Shown here: positions 1 through 8,323 of the stretch, piece by piece
How positions within the stretch are numbered: position 1 is the stretch's first letter
How the letters are laid out: every line of letters begins with the position of its first letter
Source of the DNA: Flavobacterium sp. UBA6135
GTDB lineage: Bacteria > Bacteroidota > Bacteroidia > Flavobacteriales > Flavobacteriaceae
Reading direction: 5' to 3'
NCBI RefSeq assembly: GCF_002428305.1
Contig: NZ_DIVJ01000044.1
Coordinates: 5,883-69,882, forward strand
Length of the DNA stretch: 64,000 nt
Notes under the pieces: model-generated
The model's input: only the letters and a program-made list of their open reading frames with translations
What the model was told of the DNA's origin: nothing
The model's database searches: none
Program-made: the position numbers and the translations under genes

Positions 1-3000
1 TCAACACCTTTTCCGCCGTTTTGTTGAGCGAATTTTGACATGGCATACAAACCATACGCCGTGGTTTGTGTACTCATCCATTGGTCAGAAGCCATATTTT
101 TGGCTAAATCAGTCGCCATTTTGAAAGCTCTTTGTTTGTCACCAATTAAAATCAGCGTTTCCAATGCCATCGCTTTATTTCGGTCAGAAGAACCATAATA
201 ATAGTAATAATTCTGATTGGTTTCATCAATTTTGCTTTGGTTAAACAAACTTTGAGCGGCTTGTTTTTGTCCGGCCAACGCATAGGCAGCAGCCAAACGC
301 AATTTGCTTTCGTTGGATATTCCGGTGGTTTCTCGCAAACGGTTCATTGAAGCCATGTCTGGCGAACCGGCCAAAGCTAAAGTATACAATCGATAAGCTT
401 GAGCAAAATCGTTGTGATAACCTTTGTTCAATCGCCATTCTTTGGATGCTTTTTGCTGATAGGCGATCCATTTTGATTTAAAATTAAGTGGCAACACATA
501 GCCTTTTTTCTCCGCTTCAATGAGGAAATGACCCACGTAGGAAGAACTCCAATCATCGGCATAATTTTGCCCACTCCAATAGGAAAATCCACCATTAGCA
601 ATTTGGAAACCGCCTAGTTTTTGGATTCCAATTTTGATGTTTTTCTGAATTTCGTTTTTACGATTTTGATCAATATCGAAAATATCAGCCAAATATAATT
701 GCGGGAAAACACTTGAAGTCGTTTGCTCCAAGCAACCGTGTGGATATTGAATTAAATACTGTAATCTTCTGCTAAAGTCAATCGTCGGGAAAGACGAAAC
801 CTCCAATTGTGCTTTGTTGCTTCCGGCGACACCAAACGTAGCCACATCAATTGTTTTGGAACTATTGGGTTCTAAAATTACATCGGTAAACTCATTTGTA
901 ATTGGGTTTGGATTCGTGATATCCAATTCAACTTCATACGTTGCTTTTTCATTGCCGGATGTGGCGATGACTTGCACTTTTGCCAATCCGGTTAACTCCC
1001 CAACTTCCAAATCAAAATACACCATTTTTTCATCCGGTTGAGCGAAAGATAAACTTTGGGTTGTTGAACCCAAAACTTTCATCCCGTTGTTGGTTCTAAC
1101 TTGAACGTTTACATTTTTCACCTGATTTTCCATTGCGAAAACAGTAATTGGCAACGTCACTTTTTCAGTTGGCGATACTTTTCTTGGCAATGAAGCCAAT
1201 ACCATCAACGGTTTTCTAACCGGAGTTGTTTTTTCTGCACTTCCATAAGCACTAGTATTCAAATCTCCGGCTACCACCATTGTTCTGACTGAACCAATAT
1301 AATTTGGCATGGTGATTTGATGTGTTTTCGTTTGTCCTTTTTCTAATTTGAAAGGCCCTAAATATATCACAACCGGCTTGAATCTATTGGCTTTTTTAGC
1401 TTTTGCTCCACCCAAATCTTCGTCACCTCCAATGCTGAATATCTGATTGATTTTTCCTCCGTAAGCTCCAATTACTTCGTCATAAATATCCCAAGTTTTA
1501 ACCCCTAATGCTTCTCGAGTGTAAAAACTATTCCATGCATTTGGTGTTTTAAATCGGGTTAAATCCAGCAAACCATCATCCACAATTGCCAAGGTGTATG
1601 TCATCGCTTTTCCAGATTTTTCGCTTACGCGGATTTTGACTTTCTCTTCCGGTTTCAATACTTCAGGCATAGAAAGTTGTGGTTCAAGTATCGTATTTTT
1701 ATCCAAAACTTCAATCGGGATGATTCCATACAAACGAATCGGCGAATCATTTAACGTTGTGGCATGTGGCTGCAATAGCGTTACATGAATGTAAACATTC
1801 GGAGCCATTTCAGCTGTTATGGGAATGTCCACTTTTGTTTCCCCTTTTTGTGTAGAAGCCCATAAAGTTTGCACCACACGGGTCCCGTTTTCAATAGAAA
1901 TCAAAGCCCTGCTTCCGGCACTTGAAGGGAAAGAAATGATTGCTTTTTCTCCAACTGCATACTTCTTTTTGTTGGCAGAAAAAACGAGCATATTAGCATT
2001 TGAAGCATCTGAATTTCTGGTTTTTCCTGACCAATAAGGCCAATCAATCATGACCGTCTGACCGGTTGCATGACCGCCGTTTGGATCTGAAATTCGAACC
2101 AAATAACGTCCCCATTCCGATTCTTCATTTTTGAATTGAAAACTGGCTTTTCCGTTGGAATCCGTATTTACAATCAGATTTTTAAAAGGTGTGGTAGCTT
2201 TTGAAGATGTATAGCTGGATAAATTATCATAACTAGCATCCCACCACCAACGCCATTCCACTTTATAAACTTTTACTTCAAGGTTTTTAACGGCTTTTGG
2301 CTTTCCGTTTTCATCTACTGTAACCACATCAAAACGATTGGTTTTTCCGGTTTCCAACAAGCCGTATTTATTAACTTCGGGGGTTTTTAATCCGATATAG
2401 GTTTCATAAGGCGAGAAATTGGCCGTCATTACATCGGTGCTGAAATCACCTCCGTTTTCATAGACTTTAGTCATAAAAGAAGCTTTCAACATTCCGGGTG
2501 CTTGACTGGAAACTTTCGGTTGCAATTTAAACGTAGCTTTCCCTTCTGCATCTGTTTTCCCTGAAAATATATTGGTTTCTTCTGTTTCAAATGTTCTAAC
2601 CGGATCATCAAAAGTATAGTTTGAATAACCTTTGAAAGTGGTTTTTTGTTGCGTAAACTTTGCTTGAATTTCCATTTTCAAGTCTTTTGCAACAGCTCCA
2701 TGAAGCCAAGTTACTTCTGCATTCCCCAAATTAGATTTTGAAGACGAAAGCATTTCTGAATCAAATTTGTTTTTGATTTTTAATCGGTTCGGTTTGATGG
2801 TTTCAATTTTGATACTTTTATAAAATTGAGCACCTCCAACACTGATAATTGCTTCCCAATTTCCGGTTGGATGACTGTCTCGGGTGGCAACCACAAATTT
2901 ATAATGATTGGCATCATTGTATTTTTGAACCGATTGAAACATTAATTTACCTTCCGGATCATTCAATTTAAATTTTATAGGATGTGATTTTTCCAATTTA

Positions 3001-4901
3001 TTTGCCACATCATTTAGCATGAATCCGATGAACAAAGTATCTCCAGGACGCCAAACGCCACGTTCCCCATAAATATATCCTTTCAAGCCTTTTTGTAATT
3101 TTTCTCCGGAGACATCAAAGTTGCTGACAGACAACGAATAGCCATCGTCTAATTTGACATAGGTGGCTTGATTGTCTTTTGATACAATTGCAAAATAGGC
3201 ATATTTATCAATGTTAACTGAAGCCGCTCCTTCACTTCCTGTTTTTACAGAAGCCAATTTTTGTTGTTGATAATCATAAAAATCTACTGTTGCTCCTGAA
3301 ACCGGACTCGTGGTCACAATATTATTCACTGCCACAAAATAAGAACCGTTCTCACCTCTTTTGGCAATAACTCCTAAATCACTTGCCAAAACATTCATTC
3401 CGATGGGACCGCGTCTGTAATAAGAGTCTGAACACGCATCTTGTCGGTCTTGCCATTCATAATCATCATACCAATAATAATCGTAATAATCTTCATCAAC
3501 AGAACGAACCTCATCTTCATCATCATTATCCGATTCATCGGATTGCGTTGAAGACTGCTCACATTTGTAGAGTGAATAGGTTTTTTTGAACGATAGTTCA
3601 ACACGATAAATTGCCCCGGGTTCCGGGTTAATAATTTTAGCCAAATCCAAAGCAAAAACGTTCCATTTGCTGTAATTGGATAATTTTTTTTCTTCCAAAT
3701 TAATGGTTTGTTTGGCTACCGGAGCGGCAACTTTTCTTAAATCCCGTTTTCCGTTTAAATTATTATCCTGTAAAAACTGCAGTATATTGTTCTTGTAAAT
3801 TTTATATACTTTTACGTCAACAGCTTTCAGGTTGGCTGCTTCAAAATTTATTTTTAGATTGTTGGAACTTGGTAAAATGGTTCCGTTCTTTATAAACCGA
3901 ATACCCGGTTTGAGTTGGTTAAAAGAAACTTTTTCTGCATAATTATTTTTCATCTTATAGCCGTCTTCACTTTGAATGCCTTGAAAGACCTCCAAAAGCA
4001 AATCACCTTTTAATGATTCTGTAAAAAACACTTTCAGCACATTCCCTTGAATGGCAAACTTGGGATTACTGGCGGTTTCAACAGTTACCAATCCCGACAA
4101 ATCTTGTCCTTTTTTGATAGGATCAGAAAAATTGATGTGCAACGTTTGATTGTTTTCATCGGCTACTTCTGCTCCAATTATTTTAAAATTATTTTTGCCG
4201 GGGATATCAAAATCCATACTTCCTTTTTCGTCAATATCATAAGGATTTCCGTTCCATGAAATTTTAATTGTACTGTCTTCAATTTCGCGTTTGATGCTGT
4301 CTATAACAAATTTAAACTCTGTTGAAGAGCTCATCTCTTTGTCAAATCTTAGTTTTAGTTTTTTTCCCTTTTGATTCACTTCAACCAACTTTTTGGCTGT
4401 TTCAAAATCCAAATGATCACTGGTTTGAATCACTCCGTTCAAAAATTGCCACTCTTTGCTATACGATTGTAAATCTAATGTTGAAATTGAAAAATCCTGT
4501 TTCAACGTTTTTACTGAAAATTTAAACTCAGAAAGATTTTCAGAAGTTTTAATAATTTTGGAAAGTTTCAGCTTTATACGGTATTCTGTATCTTGTTTTA
4601 AGCTTTGTTCCGGAACAAAAGCAAGCGTATTGCTTGAAAGAGCCACTACTTTCCCTTTGACAGAAGGAGAAATTTCAAAAAGACTTTGATCCACTTCCTG
4701 ATTGGCCGTCCATTCGTTTTTATCAAAAGTAAAAACTACACGAATATCACTTTTGCTGGATATGAGTCCCGAACTAAAGGATTGTATGTATTCTTTGAAC
4801 AATGAAAAATCAGAATTAAAATCTTCTGTAGATTCTTTTTTGCCACAAGAGTGTAGCACAACAACCGCAACAAGGAGTTGCATCAAACGTTTGATTGACA
4901 T
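1..4901 (-). CDS. Alpha-2-macroglobulin family lipoprotein (3' end cut by window)
   Basis: One open frame runs on the minus strand from the ATG at 4901 off the left edge, giving about 1,633 residues without the C-terminus. The N-terminus is a lipoprotein signal with lipobox LHSC at about residues 16-19, so the protein is probably anchored in the periplasm. It has MG/MG2-like beta domains, a region around residues 430-460 rich in Asp, Glu and Tyr, and near residue 1390 the motif GCLEQ followed by TTS. CxEQ is the internal thioester of protease-trapping A2M proteins; bacterial YfhM-type members carry CLEQ. A helical TED-like domain follows (Asn/Gly/Trp-rich, with repeated Ala helices). In many bacteria the partner is penicillin-binding protein 1C, which would lie left of the window; this is inference. 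The family call is firm. Confidence 0.93.
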   Translation of the reverse strand, partial: MSIKRLMQLLVAVVVLHSCGKKESTEDFNSDFSLFKEYIQSFSSGLISSKSDIRVVFTFDKNEWTANQEVDQSLFEISPSVKGKVVALSSNTLAFVPEQSLKQDTEYRIKLKLSKIIKTSENLSEFKFSVKTLKQDFSISTLDLQSYSKEWQFLNGVIQTSDHLDFETAKKLVEVNQKGKKLKLRFDKEMSSSTEFKFVIDSIKREIEDSTIKISWNGNPYDIDEKGSMDFDIPGKNNFKIIGAEVADENNQTLHINFSDPIKKGQDLSGLVTVETASNPKFAIQGNVLKVFFTESLKGDLLLEVFQGIQSEDGYKMKNNYAEKVSFNQLKPGIRFIKNGTILPSSNNLKINFEAANLKAVDVKVYKIYKNNILQFLQDNNLNGKRDLRKVAAPVAKQTINLEEKKLSNYSKWNVFALDLAKIINPEPGAIYRVELSFKKTYSLYKCEQSSTQSDESDNDDEDEVRSVDEDYYDYYWYDDYEWQDRQDACSDSYYRRGPIGMNVLASDLGVIAKRGENGSYFVAVNNIVTTSPVSGATVDFYDYQQQKLASVKTGSEGAASVNIDKYAYFAIVSKDNQATYVKLDDGYSLSVSNFDVSGEKLQKGLKGYIYGERGVWRPGDTLFIGFMLNDVANKLEKSHPIKFKLNDPEGKLMFQSVQKYNDANHYKFVVATRDSHPTGNWEAIISVGGAQFYKSIKIETIKPNRLKIKNKFDSEMLSSSKSNLGNAEVTWLHGAVAKDLKMEIQAKFTQQKTTFKGYSNYTFDDPVRTFETEETNIFSGKTDAEGKATFKLQPKVSSQAPGMLKASFMTKVYENGGDFSTDVMTANFSPYETYIGLKTPEVNKYGLLETGKTNRFDVVTVDENGKPKAVKNLEVKVYKVEWRWWWDASYDNLSSYTSSKATTPFKNLIVNTDSNGKASFQFKNEESEWGRYLVRISDPNGGHATGQTVMIDWPYWSGKTRNSDASNANMLVFSANKKKYAVGEKAIISFPSSAGSRALISIENGTRVVQTLWASTQKGETKVDIPITAEMAPNVYIHVTLLQPHATTLNDSPIRLYGIIPIEVLDKNTILEPQLSMPEVLKPEEKVKIRVSEKSGKAMTYTLAIVDDGLLDLTRFKTPNAWNSFYTREALGVKTWDIYDEVIGAYGGKINQIFSIGGDEDLGGAKAKKANRFKPVVIYLGPFKLEKGQTKTHQITMPNYIGSVRTMVVAGDLNTSAYGSAEKTTPVRKPLMVLASLPRKVSPTEKVTLPITVFAMENQVKNVNVQVRTNNGMKVLGSTTQSLSFAQPDEKMVYFDLEVGELTGLAKVQVIATSGNEKATYEVELDITNPNPITNEFTDVILEPNSSKTIDVATFGVAGSNKAQLEVSSFPTIDFSRRLQYLIQYPHGCLEQTTSSVFPQLYLADIFDIDQNRKNEIQKNIKIGIQKLGGFQIANGGFSYWSGQNYADDWSSSYVGHFLIEAEKKGYVLPLNFKSKWIAYQQKASKEWRLNKGYHNDFAQAYRLYTLALAGSPDMASMNRLRETTGISNESKLRLAAAYALAGQKQAAQSLFNQSKIDETNQNYYYYYGSSDRNKAMALETLILIGDKQRAFKMATDLAKNMASDQWMSTQTTAYGLYAMSKFAQQNGGKGV

Positions 4902-5023
4902 TGTTCATTAAGATTTAAAAAGTGGAACGAAAAAGTGTGGTTTATCTCTTTGCAATAACACAAAAAGTATTCCAAATATTGTGTTAAATGTAAGAATAAT
5001 TTAAGAAGAAATTATAGGTTAAT

Positions 5024-5467
5024 TCATTTCCGTTTCGAGGCAAAAAACCGCAGCATTAATTCGCTGCATTGTTGTTCTAAAATTCCTTGAATTACTTCTG
5101 TTTTTGGGTGTAATTTAGTTCCCATTTTCATAAAACCTCTGTTTTCATCACGAGCTCCAAAAACAATTTTTGAAATCTGACTCCAATACAAAGCACCGGC
5201 ACACATTTGACACGGCTCAAGGGTTACATATAACGTGCAATCTTTTAAATATTTCCCACCTAAAAAATTAGCAGCAGAGGTTATGGCTTGCATTTCGGCG
5301 TGAGCCGTAACATCGTTGAGTAATTCGGTTAAATTATGTGTTCTGGCGATGACTTTATTTTCCACCACAATGATGGCTCCAACAGGAACTTCGCCTTTTT
5401 CAAAAGCAATTTCGGCTTCTTGCAAGGCTTTTTTCATAAAATACTCGTGGGTAAACGGATTTTCCAT
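5024..5467 (-). CDS. tadA: tRNA adenosine(34) deaminase TadA
   Basis: A 147-residue CDA-fold nucleoside deaminase. The zinc site is plain: HAEMQA (His ligand plus the proton-shuttling Glu) at about residue 57 and PCQMCAGAL at about residue 87 (two Cys ligands). Length, the N-terminal MKKALQEAEIAFEKGEVPVG block and the GARD segment near residue 114 are typical of TadA, which converts A34 to inosine in the tRNA anticodon. Guanine deaminase-like relatives are the main alternative but the GEVPVGAIIV block favours TadA. It is divergent from dxs, with 38 bases between the starts. Confidence 0.9.
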   Translation of the reverse strand: MENPFTHEYFMKKALQEAEIAFEKGEVPVGAIIVVENKVIARTHNLTELLNDVTAHAEMQAITSAANFLGGKYLKDCTLYVTLEPCQMCAGALYWSQISKIVFGARDENRGFMKMGTKLHPKTEVIQGILEQQCSELMLRFFASKRK

Positions 5468-5493
5468 AGAAACAAAAATACAATTTCAATTCG

Positions 5494-5501
5494 TACATTT
5501 G
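5494..5501 (+). promoter_or_regulatory. -7 promoter element (TACATTTG) of dxs
   Basis: The sequence matches the Bacteroidota -7 consensus TAnnTTTG and lies only 4 bases before the dxs ATG at 5506. A start site 5-7 bases downstream would make the dxs mRNA essentially leaderless. No convincing TTG -33 element is visible. Confidence 0.5.
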
Positions 5502-5505
5502 TCTC

Positions 5506-7278
5506 ATGGTTGAAAATTTACTTTCACATATTTCTTATCCCGTTGATTTACGCAAACTAAACGCAAATCAACTTCCGCAATTGGCTCAGGAATTACGCGA
5601 CTTTATTATCGATATTGTTTCGGTTAAAGAAGGCCATTTGGGAGCCAGTTTGGGTGTGGTGGAGTTAACAATTGCCTTGCATTATGTTTTCAACACGCCG
5701 GAAGATTTGTTGGTTTGGGATGTAGGTCATCAAGCCTACGGTCATAAAATTTTGACAGGTCGGAAATCCATTTTTCATACCAATCGGCAATTAAATGGTA
5801 TTTCCGGTTTTCCGAAAAGGAGCGAAAGCGAGTTTGATACGTTTGGTGTTGGACATTCTTCTACTTCGATTTCTGCGGCGTTGGGAATGGCGATTGCTTC
5901 TCAACTGAAAGGAGAAAGCAAACATCACATTGCGGTGATTGGCGATGCTTCGATTGCGAGCGGAATGGCGTTTGAAGGATTGAATCATGCCGGAGTAACC
6001 GATGCAAATTTATTGGTGATTTTAAATGATAATGCGATTGGCATTGACCCAAGTGTCGGGGCTTTGAAAAATTATCTCACTGCCGTGAAAGAAGGCAAAA
6101 ATCCGAAAGTGAATAACATGATTAAATCGTTGAATTTTGATTATTCGGGTCCGATTGATGGTCATGATCTTTTTGCAGTTATTCAGGAATTGGAACGGTT
6201 GAAAAAAGTTAAAGGTCCAAAATTTTTACATGTTATTACTACCAAAGGAAAAGGACTTCAAAAAGCGGAAGAAGACCAAGTAAAATACCATGCTCCAGGG
6301 AAATTTGATAAAATTACTGGTGAGATTCATTTAAAAGAAGAAGGTCATTTACCACCTAAATTTCAAGATGTTTTTGGTTTGACGTTAGTGGAATTGGCTC
6401 AACAAAACGAAAAAATTATTGGTATTACTCCTGCAATGCCAACGGGAAGTTCGCTTAAATTTATGATGGATGCTTTTCCGGACAGAGCATTTGATGTGGG
6501 AATTGCAGAACAACATGCCGTAACGTTATCAGCGGGAATGGCAACACAAGGCATGGTTGTTTTTTGCAACATTTATTCTACTTTTTTGCAACGAGCGTAT
6601 GACCAAGTGATTCATGATGTGGCGTTGCAAAATCTTCCTGTGATTTTTTGTTTAGACAGAGCCGGTTTAGTTGGTGAAGACGGTGCCACGCATCACGGAG
6701 TTTTTGATTTGGCGTATTTGCGATGCATTCCGAATATGATTATTTTTTCACCAAGGAACGAAATTGAATTGCGAAACATGCTTTACACCGCACAATTAGG
6801 AATAAATCATCCAATTGCAATTCGTTATCCGAGAGGAAGAGGCGAAATGGTGGATTGGCAACAACCGTTTCAAAAAATTGAAATTGGAAAAGCAACGTTA
6901 TTGAAAAAAGGATCGAAGACAGCGATTTTATCCAATGGTTTTATTGGTCGAAATGTTACATTGGCTTTAGCTGAAATTGAAAAATCGGAACTTTTTTCGC
7001 ATTATGATTTTTCTTTTGTGAAACCGTTGGATGAAACACTTTTACATTTCATTTTTGCAGAATACAAAAACATCATAACACTTGAAGATGGTGTAAAATC
7101 TGGAGGTTTTGGCAGTGCAATTCTTGAATTTGCTGCTTCAAACAATTATCAAAGGCAAATTAACGTTTTAGGAATTCCGGATGAATTTATTGAACACGGC
7201 ACTATTGATGAATTACAAACTATTTGTTCAATGGATAGTAAAAGTTTGTTAAGTTCTTTGTCAGCTTATACAAAATAG
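5506..7278 (+). CDS. dxs: 1-deoxy-D-xylulose-5-phosphate synthase
   Basis: A 590-residue thiamine-diphosphate transketolase-like enzyme that condenses pyruvate and glyceraldehyde 3-phosphate in the first step of the MEP isoprenoid pathway. Visible marks are the N-terminal GHLGASLGVVELTIALHYVF block with the substrate-contacting His, the ThDP/Mg motif GDASIASGMAFEGLNHAG followed by LNDN, the mid-protein DVGIAEQHAVT block with the catalytic Glu, and DRAGLVGEDGATHHGVFD. The C-terminal transketolase domain is complete. It is slightly shorter than the roughly 620-residue proteobacterial enzymes, as is usual in Bacteroidota. The start at 5506 is supported by the -7 element just upstream. The DUF3078 gene follows after 30 bases. 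Confidence 0.96.
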   Translation: MVENLLSHISYPVDLRKLNANQLPQLAQELRDFIIDIVSVKEGHLGASLGVVELTIALHYVFNTPEDLLVWDVGHQAYGHKILTGRKSIFHTNRQLNGISGFPKRSESEFDTFGVGHSSTSISAALGMAIASQLKGESKHHIAVIGDASIASGMAFEGLNHAGVTDANLLVILNDNAIGIDPSVGALKNYLTAVKEGKNPKVNNMIKSLNFDYSGPIDGHDLFAVIQELERLKKVKGPKFLHVITTKGKGLQKAEEDQVKYHAPGKFDKITGEIHLKEEGHLPPKFQDVFGLTLVELAQQNEKIIGITPAMPTGSSLKFMMDAFPDRAFDVGIAEQHAVTLSAGMATQGMVVFCNIYSTFLQRAYDQVIHDVALQNLPVIFCLDRAGLVGEDGATHHGVFDLAYLRCIPNMIIFSPRNEIELRNMLYTAQLGINHPIAIRYPRGRGEMVDWQQPFQKIEIGKATLLKKGSKTAILSNGFIGRNVTLALAEIEKSELFSHYDFSFVKPLDETLLHFIFAEYKNIITLEDGVKSGGFGSAILEFAASNNYQRQINVLGIPDEFIEHGTIDELQTICSMDSKSLLSSLSAYTK

Positions 7279-7308
7279 TCATTTTTGCATTTTTAAAAAT
7301 TTCCTTTA

Positions 7309-8280
7309 ATGAGTTTATATTCAAAATTAAGAATTCTATTATTTGTATTGGTTTGTTCAGTTTCATCTGCTCAGGAAATATTGATTTCTTTAAAAGATAA
7401 AGACAGTTTGGTTGTAAAAAAAGACACCACGTATTGGGAACATAAAAATGTGGCCGGATTGGATTTTAGTCAAATTGCATTTGTTAACTGGAATGCGGGA
7501 GGTAACAGTTCTGTTTCGGGATTATTGAAGGGAAATTTCACCAGAAAATACCAAAGAAAAAATGTGATTTGGAACAATGAAATGATTCTCCGTTATGGTA
7601 TAAACAAACAAGAAGATAGGGAATTACGAAAAACAGAAGATGCTTTTTCGGTAAGTTCTAATTTTGGTTATAGAAAACATCCAAAATCAAATTGGTATTC
7701 CTCAGCTAGATTTAATTTTAACACCCAATTTACAAATGGATATGCCTATCCAAATATTGAAATTCCCATTTCAAAGCCATTTGCACCCGCCTATATTTTT
7801 CTTGGTGTGGGGTCTGAATACAACAGAAAAGATTTAAATCTAAACGTATATTTTTCACCATTAACCAACAAGACCACTTTGGTTTTAGATCAAACTTTAG
7901 CTGACAAAGGCTCTTTTGGGGTTCAGAGAGCAATTTTTGACGAAGAAGGAAATTTGCTTCGAAGAGGGAAAAAAGTACGCAATGAGTTTGGTATGCTTCT
8001 CACCAATTATTGGAAAAAAGAGATTTATAAAAACATGGTACTTGAGAATCGGTTTTCTTTATATTCTGATTATATCAACAATTTTGGTAATATTGATGTT
8101 GATTGGCAAGTTCAAGTAGAAATGATAGTTAACAAATATGTAAGAGCCAACATTGGCATTCACACCATTTATGACGATGACATAAAAGCTAAAGAAGAAG
8201 TTAATGGCGAACAAATTACCGTAGGTCCAAAAGTGCAATTGAAACAAATGTTAGGTATAGGAATTACCTATTTGTTTTAG
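7309..8280 (+). CDS. DUF3078 domain-containing exported protein
   Basis: A 323-residue protein with a Sec signal peptide (hydrophobic run at residues 8-20, cleavage after SSA). The mature part has the DUF3078 pattern: a WN.GG.NS block near residue 60, then alternating aromatic/polar strands and a C-terminal strand ending in Phe, suggesting an outer-membrane beta-barrel or surface protein. The family is widespread in Flavobacteriia and has no assigned function that I know of. It follows dxs by 30 bases and ends at a strong terminator. Confidence 0.75.
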   Translation: MSLYSKLRILLFVLVCSVSSAQEILISLKDKDSLVVKKDTTYWEHKNVAGLDFSQIAFVNWNAGGNSSVSGLLKGNFTRKYQRKNVIWNNEMILRYGINKQEDRELRKTEDAFSVSSNFGYRKHPKSNWYSSARFNFNTQFTNGYAYPNIEIPISKPFAPAYIFLGVGSEYNRKDLNLNVYFSPLTNKTTLVLDQTLADKGSFGVQRAIFDEEGNLLRRGKKVRNEFGMLLTNYWKKEIYKNMVLENRFSLYSDYINNFGNIDVDWQVQVEMIVNKYVRANIGIHTIYDDDIKAKEEVNGEQITVGPKVQLKQMLGIGITYLF

Positions 8281-8286
8281 AAAAAA

Positions 8287-8320
8287 CCCCGAAATAAGTT
8301 ATGTTATTTCGGGGTTTTTT
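8287..8320. terminator. Bidirectional terminator between convergent genes
   Basis: An 11-bp perfect stem (CCCCGAAATAA paired with its complement, 6-nt loop) is followed by seven T on the plus strand and preceded by an A run that gives a U tract on the minus strand. It can end both the dxs-DUF3078 transcript and the M36 peptidase transcript. Confidence 0.9.
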
Positions 8321-8323
8321 TAT